From contig CAVFYJ010000009.1 in assembly GCA_963626545.1 (NCBI GenBank), forward strand, positions 1 to 49,866: a stretch of DNA of 49,866 bases, given 5' to 3'. Below, piece by piece: positions 39,964 to 49,577 of the stretch (positions are counted from its first letter, which is position 1; each line of letters begins with the position of its first letter). The notes beneath the pieces were generated by a model that was given only the letters and a program-made list of their open reading frames with translations, was not told where the DNA came from and did no database searches. The position numbers were made by a program, and so were the translations under genes. Source of the DNA: Anthropogastromicrobium sp963626545 (lineage in GTDB: Bacteria; Bacillota; Clostridia; Lachnospirales; Lachnospiraceae).

Positions 39964-40812
39964 TTATTCATCTTCTGACTTCAGTAACGCCTGATAAATG
40001 TCTCTCTTGCTCACACCGCGATCCTTTGCGACCTGCTTCATCGCTTCCTTTCGATCCATATCCGCATACAACGCCATATGCTCCTCAATCGTCATCTCTT
40101 CCCATGACTGCTGCTTTTTCTTCTTTAAGCTCTCAATATCCACACCCTCGATAACCAAGACACACTCGCCTCTTGGCTCTTCCTCGTCACGATAATGGGC
40201 CAATGCACCGTCAAGCGTATCCGCATAGACGGTCTCATGCTTTTTGGTCAGCTCGCGGCAGATGCGCGCCTTTCGCGATCCGAGTGCCTGAACAAGTTCT
40301 TCTAACGTCTTGACCAGATGATGCGGTGCCTCATAGAGAATGATCGTCCTCGTCTCATCCTTTAATTCCTCAAGAACCTGCGCGCGCTGCTTCTTGTCCG
40401 CCGGAAGAAAGGCTTCAAACGCAAACCGTCTCGTGGAAAGTCCCGACATGGTAAGCGCTGTGATGCAGGCTGCCGGTCCCGGAAGCGATGTCACTTTAAT
40501 TCCAGCCTCGTAACATTTTTGCACGAGTACCTCGCCTGGATCGGAAATGCCTGGCGTTCCCGCATCGGTAATGCAGGCGATATTTTTTCCATCTGCCATA
40601 AGACCAACCAGATAGTCAGCCTTATCGTATTTGTTGTACTCGTGATAGCTTGTCATCGGCGTATGAATCTCAAAATGATTCAACAGCTTCTGGCTGTTTC
40701 TAGTATCCTCTGCCGCAATGAGATCGACTTCCTTTAAGGTGCGCAATACACGAAACGTGATATCCTCAAGATTTCCAATCGGTGTCGCACACAGATAAAG
40801 CATTCCTGCCAT
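39964..40812 (-). CDS. rsmI: 16S rRNA (cytidine-1402-2'-O)-methyltransferase
   Basis: A 282-residue SAM-dependent enzyme of the tetrapyrrole-methylase fold that modifies C1402 in the ribosome decoding centre. It begins MLYLCATPIGNLEDIT and contains AEDTRNSQKLLNHF, ITDAGTPGISDPGE and LPGPAACITALTMSGL, which are diagnostic. A C-terminal helical domain includes the DRKEAMKQVAKDRGVSKRDIY segment. AAAGGA lies before the ATG. It is downstream of trmN6 in a conserved translation-related run. Confidence 0.96.
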   Translation of the reverse strand: MAGMLYLCATPIGNLEDITFRVLRTLKEVDLIAAEDTRNSQKLLNHFEIHTPMTSYHEYNKYDKADYLVGLMADGKNIACITDAGTPGISDPGEVLVQKCYEAGIKVTSLPGPAACITALTMSGLSTRRFAFEAFLPADKKQRAQVLEELKDETRTIILYEAPHHLVKTLEELVQALGSRKARICRELTKKHETVYADTLDGALAHYRDEEEPRGECVLVIEGVDIESLKKKKQQSWEEMTIEEHMALYADMDRKEAMKQVAKDRGVSKRDIYQALLKSEDE

Positions 40813-40900
40813 AGATTTTTCCTTTCTTCTTACAATTACTAGTCACTTACCCGGTCATTGAAGACCGAAGATTCTCACGCTGTTTTGCGAATCGACATAC

Positions 40901-41650
40901 TTAAAGCCTTCCATGAATCCTTTTGATCTGGTCACTCTCCTGCCCGTTTTCATCAAAGAGAAACAAAGGAGCCTCAACACGAATCTGCGTGTTGCCTCCT
41001 CTTACGCCTTCGATCAAAACAAGATTTGCCTCCTGCGAACGCTTCGGGTGAACCATGCATACGCGTCTTGGCGACATGCGATACTGCTTCATCAGACAGA
41101 TGATATCCCCAAGGCGATACGGTCGATGCACCATATACATGCGTCCACCCGGCACAAGTACCTGCATGCCCTCACGAATCACATCCTCTAGGCTACAAAG
41201 AATCTCGTGGCGCGACACAGCCTTACTGTAATCGCCGCCGACAAGACCACTTCCACCTGCCATATACGGCGGATTGACCGTCACCACGTTGAACGCACTT
41301 TTTCCAAACAGTTCCTTCGTATTTTTCAGATCGCCGCAGACGATCGACACTTTCTCTTCCAGATGATTGAGCGCCACGCTTCGCGCCGCCATCTCGGCGA
41401 CCTCCTCCTGAATCTCCAGCCCGGTAAAATGCGATGCCTTTGTCTTCGCTGTCATTAAAATCGGAACGACTCCGGTTCCGGTGCAAAGATCAAGCACCTT
41501 TTCCCCTTCCATAGCTCTTGCAAACCAGGAGAGAATGACCGCATCCACACCATAGCAGAAGCGCCCCGGATGCTGAATTAACATCAGTCCGTCGCGCTCC
41601 AAATCGTCCAATCGTTCGCCTGGCTTAAGTGTTTTTGGCTCACTTGTCAT
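40901..41650 (-). CDS. trmN6: tRNA1(Val) (adenine-37-N6)-methyltransferase-like
   Basis: A 249-residue class I SAM methyltransferase. The SAM motif is VLDLCTGTGVVPIL and the catalytic motif is VNPPYM, typical of N6-adenine enzymes. DGLMLIQHPGRFCYGVDAVILSWF is the usual N-terminal block of the YfiC/TrmN6 group. It overlaps the ricT end by 11 bases, a common arrangement in Firmicutes. The exact tRNA target is inferred from family. Confidence 0.88.
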   Translation of the reverse strand: MTSEPKTLKPGERLDDLERDGLMLIQHPGRFCYGVDAVILSWFARAMEGEKVLDLCTGTGVVPILMTAKTKASHFTGLEIQEEVAEMAARSVALNHLEEKVSIVCGDLKNTKELFGKSAFNVVTVNPPYMAGGSGLVGGDYSKAVSRHEILCSLEDVIREGMQVLVPGGRMYMVHRPYRLGDIICLMKQYRMSPRRVCMVHPKRSQEANLVLIEGVRGGNTQIRVEAPLFLFDENGQESDQIKRIHGRL

Positions 41651-42560
41651 TCAGCTTAGACCGCCCTTCTCTCTTGTCAAGCTTGTCCAGATTTTCAAGC
41701 TCTTTTAATTCCTGATCGGACAGCTGTGCTTTGTCTTTTCTTCTATGCGGACGGAATTTGAGCTGAGAAACTTTATAGTTTCGAATTTCCTTCTCGTCCT
41801 TATTCACGGTAACAATAACCTTTACCTCCTGACGAAGCACGCTGACGCTGGAAACCTCACCTTTCAGACCGTCATCTGTTGTCACATAATCGCCGACACC
41901 CGGCAGCTTGCTGTTTAAATACTCGTAGGTTTCCTCTTCGTTCTTTAAGCAGCACATCAGTCGTCCACAGACACCGGAAATCTTCACCGGATTCAAGGAC
42001 AAATTCTGCTCCTTTGCCATCTTGATGGATACAGGCGCAAACTCAGATAAGTATGAATTGCAGCAAAGCGGACGTCCGCAGCTGCCGATTCCACCAATGA
42101 TTTTTGCCTCATCGCGCACACCAATCTGGCGCAGCTCAATACGCGTGCGAAATACCGATGCCAGATCCTTTACCAGCTCACGGAAATCGACTCTTCCATC
42201 TGCCGTAAAATAAAAAAGGACCTTATTGTTGTCAAATGTGTACTCCGCGTCGATGAGCTTCATGTCTAGTCCGTGCTTTGCAATCTTTTCCTGGCAGATT
42301 TTAAACGCATCTTTTTCCTTCTGTCTATTTTCATCTGCGATTTTATCGTCCTGAGGGGTGGCAACGCGAAGCACTGGCTTTAACGGCTGAAATACCTTCT
42401 CCTCGTCCATTTCCTTCACACCAAGCACGACATAGCCGTACTCCACACCTCTTGCTGTCTCTACAATAACATGCATTCCCGTTGTAATATCCATATCAAG
42501 CGGATTAAAATAATACACCTTTCCGGCTCTGCGGAAACGCACACCGATGACCTTTATCAT
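41640..42560 (-). CDS. ricT: PSP1-domain protein RicT (YaaT)
   Basis: A 306-residue subunit of the RicAFT complex, which carries Fe-S clusters and controls mRNA processing and sporulation in Bacillus. The cysteine motifs are GSCGRPLCCNSYL and GVCGRLMCCLKNEEETY, in the conserved PSP1 domain. A basic C-terminal tail follows. The gene starts 18 bases after holB, as in many Firmicutes. Confidence 0.95.
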   Translation of the reverse strand: MIKVIGVRFRRAGKVYYFNPLDMDITTGMHVIVETARGVEYGYVVLGVKEMDEEKVFQPLKPVLRVATPQDDKIADENRQKEKDAFKICQEKIAKHGLDMKLIDAEYTFDNNKVLFYFTADGRVDFRELVKDLASVFRTRIELRQIGVRDEAKIIGGIGSCGRPLCCNSYLSEFAPVSIKMAKEQNLSLNPVKISGVCGRLMCCLKNEEETYEYLNSKLPGVGDYVTTDDGLKGEVSSVSVLRQEVKVIVTVNKDEKEIRNYKVSQLKFRPHRRKDKAQLSDQELKELENLDKLDKREGRSKLNDK

Positions 42561-42578
42561 GATACTCCCAAACCTTTC

Positions 42579-43580
42579 CTATTTCTGGCACTCTCTGATC
42601 GTCAGCCACAAAAGCTCCAGCGTTAGCTGGAAATTTACATTTGCGTCCAGTCTGGCTGACGCGGTATTGATGGCCTCCAGAATGCGGTTGATCTCATTAT
42701 AACCACATGTCTGGGCAACCTTGCTGATCGCGCGGTACTCCTCTGCAAAAATCAGAAGATTCGGATTCCTCGTTGCCTTAAAGATCAGAATATCCCGATA
42801 CCATATCTGCATAAAGCCAAAGCAGTCCTTGATGTTCAGCTTATATTCCTCAAGCTTTGCGATGTTCTCAAGAAGCTCCGAGAACGGCATCTTCGAGGCA
42901 GTCTTTAATAACAACATGATCGTCTGAATCATGGAATTAAAATCATCCGACTGCGCTAATTTCAGACCCTTTCCGATATTTCCCTGCGAAAACTTTTCAA
43001 GCGTTGGAATCTTATCCTCATCCATGCCATTTTCTCTCATGTATGCTGCAAACGCATCCGACTCGACCGGTTTCATGTTTAAGACAATGCTTCTTGAGAG
43101 AATTGTCTCAAGCATGGATGCCGCATTTGTTGTAAGAAGCAAAATAATGCCGTAAGCCGGCGGCTCTTCGATCGTCTTTAAAAGGGCGTTCTGCGCCTGC
43201 ACAGACAATTTCTGTGCCTCGTCCACAATGTAAATCTTATATGGACTGCTATATGGTTTGATCTGGATGTCCCCGATGATCTGCTCTCTGACGTCATCCA
43301 CACCAATTACGGTTGGCTTCTCATGCCCCGGAAAAATCACATCCGGATGATTGCCACTCAAAAATTGTGTGCAGGAATGACATACGCCACACGGACGCTT
43401 ATCCGGCTCTGCCTGACACTGAAGTGTCTGCGCAAATGCCTTCGCTGCCGTCATCTTTCCAAGGCCTTCCTCACCGCTTATGACATAGCAGTGTGACACC
43501 TTTCCGGAAGAGATGGCATGTAAAAAATGTTCCTTGATCTGTTCATTTCCGATTAATTCTGAAAATCCGCCTGCGTGCAT
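42579..43580 (-). CDS. holB: DNA polymerase III delta' subunit
   Basis: A 333-residue clamp-loader subunit. It begins with FSELIGNEQIKEHF. The P-loop-like segment is SGEEGLGKMTAA, and the zinc cysteines are in CQAEPDKRPCGVCHSC. YIVDEAQKLSVQAQNALLKTIEEPP is the sensor/Walker B region. The ATG at 43580 (GGGAGG 10 bases upstream) is used, because the longer frame adds residues absent from the family. Confidence 0.95.
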   Translation of the reverse strand: MHAGGFSELIGNEQIKEHFLHAISSGKVSHCYVISGEEGLGKMTAAKAFAQTLQCQAEPDKRPCGVCHSCTQFLSGNHPDVIFPGHEKPTVIGVDDVREQIIGDIQIKPYSSPYKIYIVDEAQKLSVQAQNALLKTIEEPPAYGIILLLTTNAASMLETILSRSIVLNMKPVESDAFAAYMRENGMDEDKIPTLEKFSQGNIGKGLKLAQSDDFNSMIQTIMLLLKTASKMPFSELLENIAKLEEYKLNIKDCFGFMQIWYRDILIFKATRNPNLLIFAEEYRAISKVAQTCGYNEINRILEAINTASARLDANVNFQLTLELLWLTIRECQK

Positions 43581-43694
43581 ATCAAAATCGCCTCCCATCG
43601 TATCGATCCATTTGATCCATTTTCCTCTGTATGAACTGCATTTATCATAGCACAACTTTCGTAAATAGTCTATAATCTGTACTTGATAAATAAC

Positions 43695-44285
43695 TTATCT
43701 ATTTCCCAACTCCTGCTTAATATACGCTAACACCATATCGAGACACGCCTCCATATCCTCGTTCGGGAAGCGCCGCGTAATCTTTGCCGCCTTCAGATTT
43801 TCCTCAGAAAAATCAGCCTGATCTGCGAGGAAGCGTCTGCACATCTCTTCATATTTCGCTGTTTTCTGGGTGCGCTCTCTTGCGATTGCACGCTCAAGGC
43901 GAATTCCGTCCTCCACCTCAAGGTACACCGGAATCATCGCTTCTTCGCCAAAATAGGCACGAAGCGGCAGATAGGATTCGAGTGTGCCGATTGTCATGTA
44001 AGTTGAGTTTTCATCAAACTGCCCATCATCAGCTGTCGCATAAGTCCAGTCCCCATACACCGTGTGATAGATGCGCTTTTCAATGATTTTTCCTGCGCTT
44101 TCCATGCGTGTGATCTCCTGATCTGACACAAAGAAATATTCTCTTCCATTTTCCTCGTGATCACGGATTGGTCTTGTCGTGTAAAGTATAATTTCCTTTG
44201 GCGATGGATTCAGTCGTTCCTTCACCTTTTTATAAATCGTATCCTTGCCAGATGCACTTTTTCCCATAAAGTAGATAATTTTCAT
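43695..44285 (-). CDS. Guanylate kinase-like protein
   Basis: A 196-residue P-loop kinase related to guanylate kinase. The loop is GKSASGKDT, where true Gmk has GPSGAGKST. YTTRPIRDHEENGREYFFVS matches the GMP-binding region. The C-terminal half is divergent. The gene lies between the decarboxylase and holB, a place often held by this protein in Lachnospiraceae. Whether it phosphorylates GMP is uncertain. Confidence 0.82.
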   Translation of the reverse strand: MKIIYFMGKSASGKDTIYKKVKERLNPSPKEIILYTTRPIRDHEENGREYFFVSDQEITRMESAGKIIEKRIYHTVYGDWTYATADDGQFDENSTYMTIGTLESYLPLRAYFGEEAMIPVYLEVEDGIRLERAIARERTQKTAKYEEMCRRFLADQADFSEENLKAAKITRRFPNEDMEACLDMVLAYIKQELGNR

Positions 44286-44346
44286 ATCTTTTTTCCTTTT
44301 TGTTTTCTATTTTTTCATTGACCTGTTTCCACGTCCATGCGGTACG

Positions 44347-45963
44347 TCAGCTGTTGGTGCTTGTGGAATTTAACACAATACGTATCCTCTCTCCTGTCTC
44401 GTCCTCCATGCCGTACAGCTCCATGCCACTTTCTTTATAGTATCGGACAAGCTCAAGCAGCTCGGCACTGATTTCCTCTCCTGGCATCAAAAATGGGCAG
44501 CCCGGCGGATAGACGTAGACCGTTTCCGCACTGATTTTTCCTTCTGCTTCTTCAAGCACCATCGGAATCGTTTCTGCCTCAGCTGCCTCGATTGGAAGCA
44601 TGGCCTGCCTGAGTGGCACAAAGACGGGTGATGGCGTAATACAATCTTTTTTCTCCCAGAAAAGTGTACCATTTTCTAACTCATCATTGATTTCGCTAAG
44701 TGCCGCCTCGAGACGTGAAAAACCTTCCTCGATATCGGTCAGCATCGTCATCAAAATCACATAATCCGGCACTGACATCTCAGGCTGAAGGTGATAGCGG
44801 TCACGCAAAATTTCATGCAGGTGCCTTCCTGAATTGACATATCCCCTCGCACCAAACACAATTTTTGTGTAATCCACAATGGGAAGATTCTTATCCACCT
44901 GACAAGGCTTATTTTGATTTACCCTCAGTTGTTGCTCTTCTATTTGTTGCGCCTGTATTCGCTTTGCTTCCATCTCGGGATACAAAAACCACAGATGCTT
45001 CCAATCTTTACTTCGCTCATAGAAAAGCTGCAAACGATTTGTCAGCTCACGCAGCTTTTGCGCACCTTCTTTTTGCATGTAGCGCACACAAAGATCCATT
45101 CCTGCCATCAGCACATAAGACGGACTAGATGTCTCAAAAATGTGAAGCGCACGCTCAATTTTCTTGACATCCACGCGATCACTGCAAATATGAAGCACCG
45201 CGCTTTGCGTCAGACAGGGAAGTGTTTTATGGAGGCTTTGAATCACAATATCCGCCCCCTCATGGATTGCACTGTAAGGAAGACGTGTTTCCATGGCTGC
45301 GTCTGCTATTCTTACTCTGCTCTCTTTGGCGGTCAATGCATTTTGCTCCTGCGATTCATTTGATATCTGGATGTTTTGTGCATACGGAAGATGGGCACCG
45401 TGTGCCTCATCCACAATCAGAATACCGTTATGCGCATGTACCACATCCGCAATTGCCCGAATATCGGACGCAATTCCCTCATATGTCGGTGAGGTGAGGA
45501 TGACTGCTGCGATATCTGGGGATTGTTCGTAGGCTTTTTCCACATCTTTGTGGATAACTTGGCCACTTATGCACAAGTTATCCACATTTTGGGGATAAAT
45601 ATAGATTGGTTTTAATCCTCTGAGCAAAATGGCGTGTGCAACACTCTTATGCGTGTTTCTCGCGACTGCGACGGTTGCCCCCTGTGGGCAGTTTCCATAG
45701 ATTGCCGCCAATATGCCACATGTCGAACCATTTACTATGTAGTAGGACTGCTTTGCCCCAACTGCATGGGCCATGCGCTCCATTCCCTCTTTTATCATGC
45801 CTTCGGCATGGTGCAGATCATCAAAACCATCAATCTCGGTGATATCAATGTCATACACATTTTCCATCCAGTCCACACGCCGCTTATGGCCCGGCATGTG
45901 AAACGGATACGCATCGCTTTTCGCGTAAGCCTCTAATTTTTCGTAAATTGATTGCTCCTGCAT
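44347..45963 (-). CDS. Orn/Lys/Arg decarboxylase family PLP enzyme
   Basis: A 538-residue aminotransferase-fold decarboxylase. It begins with FHMPGHKRR, then DITEIDGFDDLH, and YYIVNGSTCGILAAI follows. The PLP Asp is in ILIVDEAHGAH and the Schiff-base lysine in SLHK (Lys 246). A ~25-residue Gln/Glu/Ser-rich segment before the lysine is extra. EVRMTLxxTD-like YVILMTMLTDIEEGF and PPGCPFLMPGE end the family pattern. It resembles the YaaO/SpeA branch, so lysine or arginine are likely substrates, but this is not decided. It contains a cluster of DnaA-box sequences at 45536-45600. Confidence 0.92.
   Translation of the reverse strand: MQEQSIYEKLEAYAKSDAYPFHMPGHKRRVDWMENVYDIDITEIDGFDDLHHAEGMIKEGMERMAHAVGAKQSYYIVNGSTCGILAAIYGNCPQGATVAVARNTHKSVAHAILLRGLKPIYIYPQNVDNLCISGQVIHKDVEKAYEQSPDIAAVILTSPTYEGIASDIRAIADVVHAHNGILIVDEAHGAHLPYAQNIQISNESQEQNALTAKESRVRIADAAMETRLPYSAIHEGADIVIQSLHKTLPCLTQSAVLHICSDRVDVKKIERALHIFETSSPSYVLMAGMDLCVRYMQKEGAQKLRELTNRLQLFYERSKDWKHLWFLYPEMEAKRIQAQQIEEQQLRVNQNKPCQVDKNLPIVDYTKIVFGARGYVNSGRHLHEILRDRYHLQPEMSVPDYVILMTMLTDIEEGFSRLEAALSEINDELENGTLFWEKKDCITPSPVFVPLRQAMLPIEAAEAETIPMVLEEAEGKISAETVYVYPPGCPFLMPGEEISAELLELVRYYKESGMELYGMEDETGERIRIVLNSTSTNS
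45536..45600. promoter_or_regulatory. Cluster of DnaA-box sequences inside the decarboxylase gene
   Basis: TTATCCACA is at 45578-45586 (+) and its exact complement TGTGGATAA at 45549-45557. TTATGCACA, a TTATNCACA match, is at 45567-45575. One-mismatch sites are TTTTCCACA at 45536-45544 (+) and TTATCCCCA (-) at about 45590-45598. All lie in codons ~122-143. Confidence 0.6.
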
Positions 45964-46031
45964 TTTTCTCTCCTGCTGATTGCGTTTTCCTGTGCTTTTC
46001 TAAATTCGCTGTTTCGGCAAAACTTTTTTTG

Positions 46032-47033
46032 TCAGTTTCTCGGTTCTTTCCGATAGCCGCTTTCAAAGTCCACGATGTTCCACATTTCGGTGTGGTTTAA
46101 ATACGCCTTCAGGTTATGTGCGCAGATTTTTGCCACGTTATCCTCTACTTGCGGCGCATGACCAAAACTTATCCCCGATACATGAGGAGTTATCAACACA
46201 TTTTTCATGCCCCACAGCGGATCATCTTTTGGAAGTGGCTCTGGATCGGTCACATCAAGTACTGCGCCTGACAGATGACCTTCCTCGAGCAGCTTAATCA
46301 GATCCGGCTGTACGATTAAACTTCCTCGTCCAACATTGACTACGAGTCCGCCCTTTTTTATTTTGCGAAGTCGGTCTTCTGTGAGCAACTGCGTCGTCTG
46401 CTTTGTCTTAGGAAGGCATCCGATCACAAGATCCGCTCGTGATAACTGCTCATCTAATGCATCAAGTGTCCACACTTCATCAAACCATTCAGATGCTTTA
46501 GACACCGTTCGACGGATACCAATTGTATGCACATCAAATGCCTTCAGGCGTTTTGCCACATTTGTTCCAATATCTCCTGTACCGAGAATGAGTGCTGTCT
46601 TTTCCATGAGTGCCTGTTCACTTCCCGCATCCTGCCACAAACGCTTTTGCTGATGGTCAAGATAACGCGGAAAATTCCGATACATCGTCAAAATTGCCCC
46701 TAGCACATACTCCGAGATAATACCGCCGAATGCACCTGACATGCTGCATAGCAGCACATTTCTTGGAAAACCAGGCACCTGCGTATACTTTTCGACACCT
46801 GCATTTGATGACTGAATAAATCGAAGCGCCGGTGCGGATGCAATCTCTTCAATCGTTGGATTTCCAATCACAATCTCTGCCTCTTTTAACAGCGATTTGT
46901 AGCGTTCTTCATTCTTTTTTCCATCCGGCCCTGACAGATAACTTTCCTGAAAAAAGAATTGTGCATCCAAAGCGGCTTCTTTTAGCATCGCTTTATGTGA
47001 ATCCCGAAACGGAACTGTCACCAGTATTTTCAT
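46032..47033 (-). CDS. D-2-hydroxyacid dehydrogenase family protein
   Basis: A 333-residue NAD(P)-dependent dehydrogenase. The nucleotide motif is ILGTGDIGTNVAKRL, and the family signatures VNVGRGSLI and LSGAVLDVTDPEPLPKDDPLW follow, with the catalytic His in ITPHVSG. AGGAGG precedes the ATG by 7 bases. It begins 15 bases after the LCP gene. The substrate is unknown; 2-oxo acid reduction is expected. Confidence 0.92.
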   Translation of the reverse strand: MKILVTVPFRDSHKAMLKEAALDAQFFFQESYLSGPDGKKNEERYKSLLKEAEIVIGNPTIEEIASAPALRFIQSSNAGVEKYTQVPGFPRNVLLCSMSGAFGGIISEYVLGAILTMYRNFPRYLDHQQKRLWQDAGSEQALMEKTALILGTGDIGTNVAKRLKAFDVHTIGIRRTVSKASEWFDEVWTLDALDEQLSRADLVIGCLPKTKQTTQLLTEDRLRKIKKGGLVVNVGRGSLIVQPDLIKLLEEGHLSGAVLDVTDPEPLPKDDPLWGMKNVLITPHVSGISFGHAPQVEDNVAKICAHNLKAYLNHTEMWNIVDFESGYRKEPRN

Positions 47034-47048
47034 GCTTTTTCCTCCTGT

Positions 47049-48206
47049 CTATTCGATCTGCTTTCGCACGTCGGACATCCATGCGATGTCCTCGCTGATT
47101 TTTTGAATCTCCTCCGGCAGCTGATAGGCATAGGCCGCTTCCGGATAGAGATACGCATGCAGCTGTACCACATTGTCGGCAAGCTCCTTTGCGACTACGG
47201 CATCCTTTACACCATTTGTCAGCTCATAGATCTGACCAAGATATTCACCTGCCACATACTGAAATGGAAATGAGATACTCTCCTCAATCTCAAAGTCACC
47301 CGCCTGGAATGCCAAATTTCCTAACTCTAACATCGAAAGATTCGTTGCAATGCTGTCCATTCCGACGGAGACCGCTCGCACGACGGTGGTCGGCTTCGTC
47401 AAAATCAGGCTCTTCACCTTTTGTAAGCACTGCTCAATCACCATTCGCTGATTGCCTGTCCGGCCTACATCGCCCAGCCCTGCATAGCGCACCCGGCAAA
47501 AGGCCACCGCCTGCGTACCGGTCAAATTAAAGGTTCCGCTTCCGTCAAGCTGTTCGGACCAAATGCCCGTCTGCTTGTTGACCTCAGTGAGATAGCCATT
47601 CATGTAGCGGACAACCTCAGGATTATCAATCGAGACCTCGATGCCGCCCAGCGTATCGACTACTTGCGCCGCCGACAGCCAATTTAGCACCACATAATCC
47701 TGAATATTCAAATCCAGATTTCGGTTGATCATGCTAATCATATCCGCAATGTCTGTATAGCAGATCTGCGAATTTGCCTTGTCATAGAGACGTCCCTCGT
47801 GATAGCTGCCCGGATCCTCCAAACGAAGGAGCGTGTCACGAAGTACCGACACTAGACGAATCTTTCCTGTGTTCTCGTTAATGCTGACAATCATGATCAC
47901 ATCAGCATTTGCCCCGCGATCAATACGCTTCTGATCTCTCGCATCCACGCCGACCAGAAGAATATTTCGATAATCGGAAATCAGTGCATCGTAATCCACC
48001 AGCTCATTTCCAGTTACCGTTCCCTGCTCATCCGTCACCTCCACGACATTTGTGCCGTGATCTGCGACAAAGACCTCCTGCAGCGGGTCACTTTGCATTG
48101 CCCGCGCATAGCTTCCGATCACATACGCACCTGCCAAAAGCAGCACGATAAACGCTGCCTCCAGCCAAAACAACGATTCCCTGTGCTTTCTTTTTCTGCT
48201 TCCCAT
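47049..48206 (-). CDS. LytR-CpsA-Psr (LCP) family cell-wall protein
   Basis: A 385-residue membrane-anchored protein with one N-terminal transmembrane helix (~12-32). The LCP domain contains NILLVGVDARD, DVIMIVSINENTGKIRLVSVLRDT, VLNWLSAAQVVDTLGGIEV and AVAFCRVRY. The family attaches teichoic acids or capsule to peptidoglycan at the outer face. The ATG at 48206 is preferred to a TTG at 48212. Repeat copy D lies upstream. Confidence 0.92.
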   Translation of the reverse strand: MGSRKRKHRESLFWLEAAFIVLLLAGAYVIGSYARAMQSDPLQEVFVADHGTNVVEVTDEQGTVTGNELVDYDALISDYRNILLVGVDARDQKRIDRGANADVIMIVSINENTGKIRLVSVLRDTLLRLEDPGSYHEGRLYDKANSQICYTDIADMISMINRNLDLNIQDYVVLNWLSAAQVVDTLGGIEVSIDNPEVVRYMNGYLTEVNKQTGIWSEQLDGSGTFNLTGTQAVAFCRVRYAGLGDVGRTGNQRMVIEQCLQKVKSLILTKPTTVVRAVSVGMDSIATNLSMLELGNLAFQAGDFEIEESISFPFQYVAGEYLGQIYELTNGVKDAVVAKELADNVVQLHAYLYPEAAYAYQLPEEIQKISEDIAWMSDVRKQIE

Positions 48207-48310
48207 ACACAATCTCTTTTCTTATGGGCCAGTTTCCGCGCCACTCGGCTGCGGTTTGCGCCATTACTCCTACTATATGCATGGGAGGCAGATTTTATAC
48301 GTTGCCGCTA

Positions 48311-48375
48311 AACAAAGGGCGCCGACGAAACCATCACCGAGGGGCTTTTCGTACCCCCACTCGTGAACTGTAACA
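48311..48375 (+). repeat. Dispersed intergenic repeat, diverged copy (D)
   Basis: AACAAAGGGCGCCGACGAAACCATC, read as shorter blocks AACAAAGGG, GCCGACGAAAC and CTTTTCGTA, then CTCGTGAAC and TAAC, follows the right half of copy A block by block with several changes. It lies between mnmA and the LCP gene. Confidence 0.5.
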
Positions 48376-48403
48376 AACACGGATGCCAGTTCGCTATCTG
48401 AAT

Positions 48404-49498
48404 CTAACGTTCCGCGCAAGCCGTCTCACAGATGGTTGCACCGCCGACCACAACATCACCATCGTACAGCACAACGGCCTGCCCCTTCGTGATCGCACGC
48501 TGCGGCTCATCAAATACAACGTGAATGCGATTGTCATCAAGCTGCTCCACGATCGCTGGCTGCTCGGCATGACGGTAGCGCACCTTCGCCTTCACTCGCA
48601 TTTTTCCCTCGATTTTCGGAGCCGAAATCAAATTCAAATCATCCGCAATCAGTTCACTTGAAAAAAGATCCGCCTCATCTGTGAGGATGACCTGATTCTT
48701 CTCCTTGTCGATTCCGTGAACATACATCGGCTTTGCAAGTGCCAAACCCAGACCCTTTCGCTGCCCGATCGTATAGTGAATAATGCCCTTGTGGCGACCA
48801 AGAACATTGCCATTTCGATCGACAAAATCGCCCTCCGGATACTCCTTTCCGGTGTACTGGCGAATAAAATCGGTGTAGCTGCCAGATGTAACAAAGCAGA
48901 TATCCTGACTGTCATGCTTGTGCGCATTGATTAAGCCCTGCTCCTCGGCAATTTCCCTTACCTTAGGCTTCGGAAGTGATCCCAGCGGAAACTGCGTATG
49001 CATCAGCTGCTCCTGCGTTAAGCTATACAAAACGTAACTCTGATCCTTATTGGCATCAAGACCTTTCTTTAACAGGTAGCGTCCCGTTGCCTCATTATAT
49101 TCGACACGCGCATAATGACCCGTTACCACAGTGTCATAGCCCATCAGCTTTGCGCGTTCATACAGCTCCTGAAACTTGATATAGCGATTGCAGTCAATAC
49201 AAGGGTTTGGTGTGCATCCATTCTCGTAGGCATCCACAAAACGCTTCATGACATGATCCTCAAACTGGCCGGTAAAGTTATAGAGGAAATGGCGGATGCC
49301 AAGCGTATAGGCCACACTTCTCGCATCGCTCACATCGTCAAGAGAACAGCAGGTATTTTCACGTTTAACCCCGTCACCTGTCTCATTAAAGGTTTTGATT
49401 GTAATTCCGATACACTCATATCCCTTTTCCTTCATCAAATATGCCGCAACGGAACTATCTACACCGCCGCTCATCGCTATGACCGCCTTCTTGTTCAT
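48404..49498 (-). CDS. mnmA: tRNA-specific 2-thiouridylase
   Basis: A 364-residue enzyme that thiolates U34 of Lys, Glu and Gln tRNAs. The PP-loop is AMSGGVDSSVAAYL at the N-terminus. The catalytic cysteines are in PNPCIDCNRYIKF (first) and QDICFV (second). GHYAR and IGQRKGLG are conserved. AAGGAAGGAAG lies before the ATG. Length is normal. Confidence 0.97.
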   Translation of the reverse strand: MNKKAVIAMSGGVDSSVAAYLMKEKGYECIGITIKTFNETGDGVKRENTCCSLDDVSDARSVAYTLGIRHFLYNFTGQFEDHVMKRFVDAYENGCTPNPCIDCNRYIKFQELYERAKLMGYDTVVTGHYARVEYNEATGRYLLKKGLDANKDQSYVLYSLTQEQLMHTQFPLGSLPKPKVREIAEEQGLINAHKHDSQDICFVTSGSYTDFIRQYTGKEYPEGDFVDRNGNVLGRHKGIIHYTIGQRKGLGLALAKPMYVHGIDKEKNQVILTDEADLFSSELIADDLNLISAPKIEGKMRVKAKVRYRHAEQPAIVEQLDDNRIHVVFDEPQRAITKGQAVVLYDGDVVVGGATICETACAER

Positions 49499-49577
49499 CT
49501 GCTTCCTTCCTTTCTGCAGCCGCTGTTATTCGCAGCCGTTATTGTTTTCTATTATACATCAAAAGTGCAATTTTTGT

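Noticed and set aside
45536..45600. DnaA-box cluster as a replication origin
   Set aside because: It lies inside an intact conserved gene, has no AT-rich unwinding region beside it, and no dnaA, dnaN, repA or parAB gene is near.
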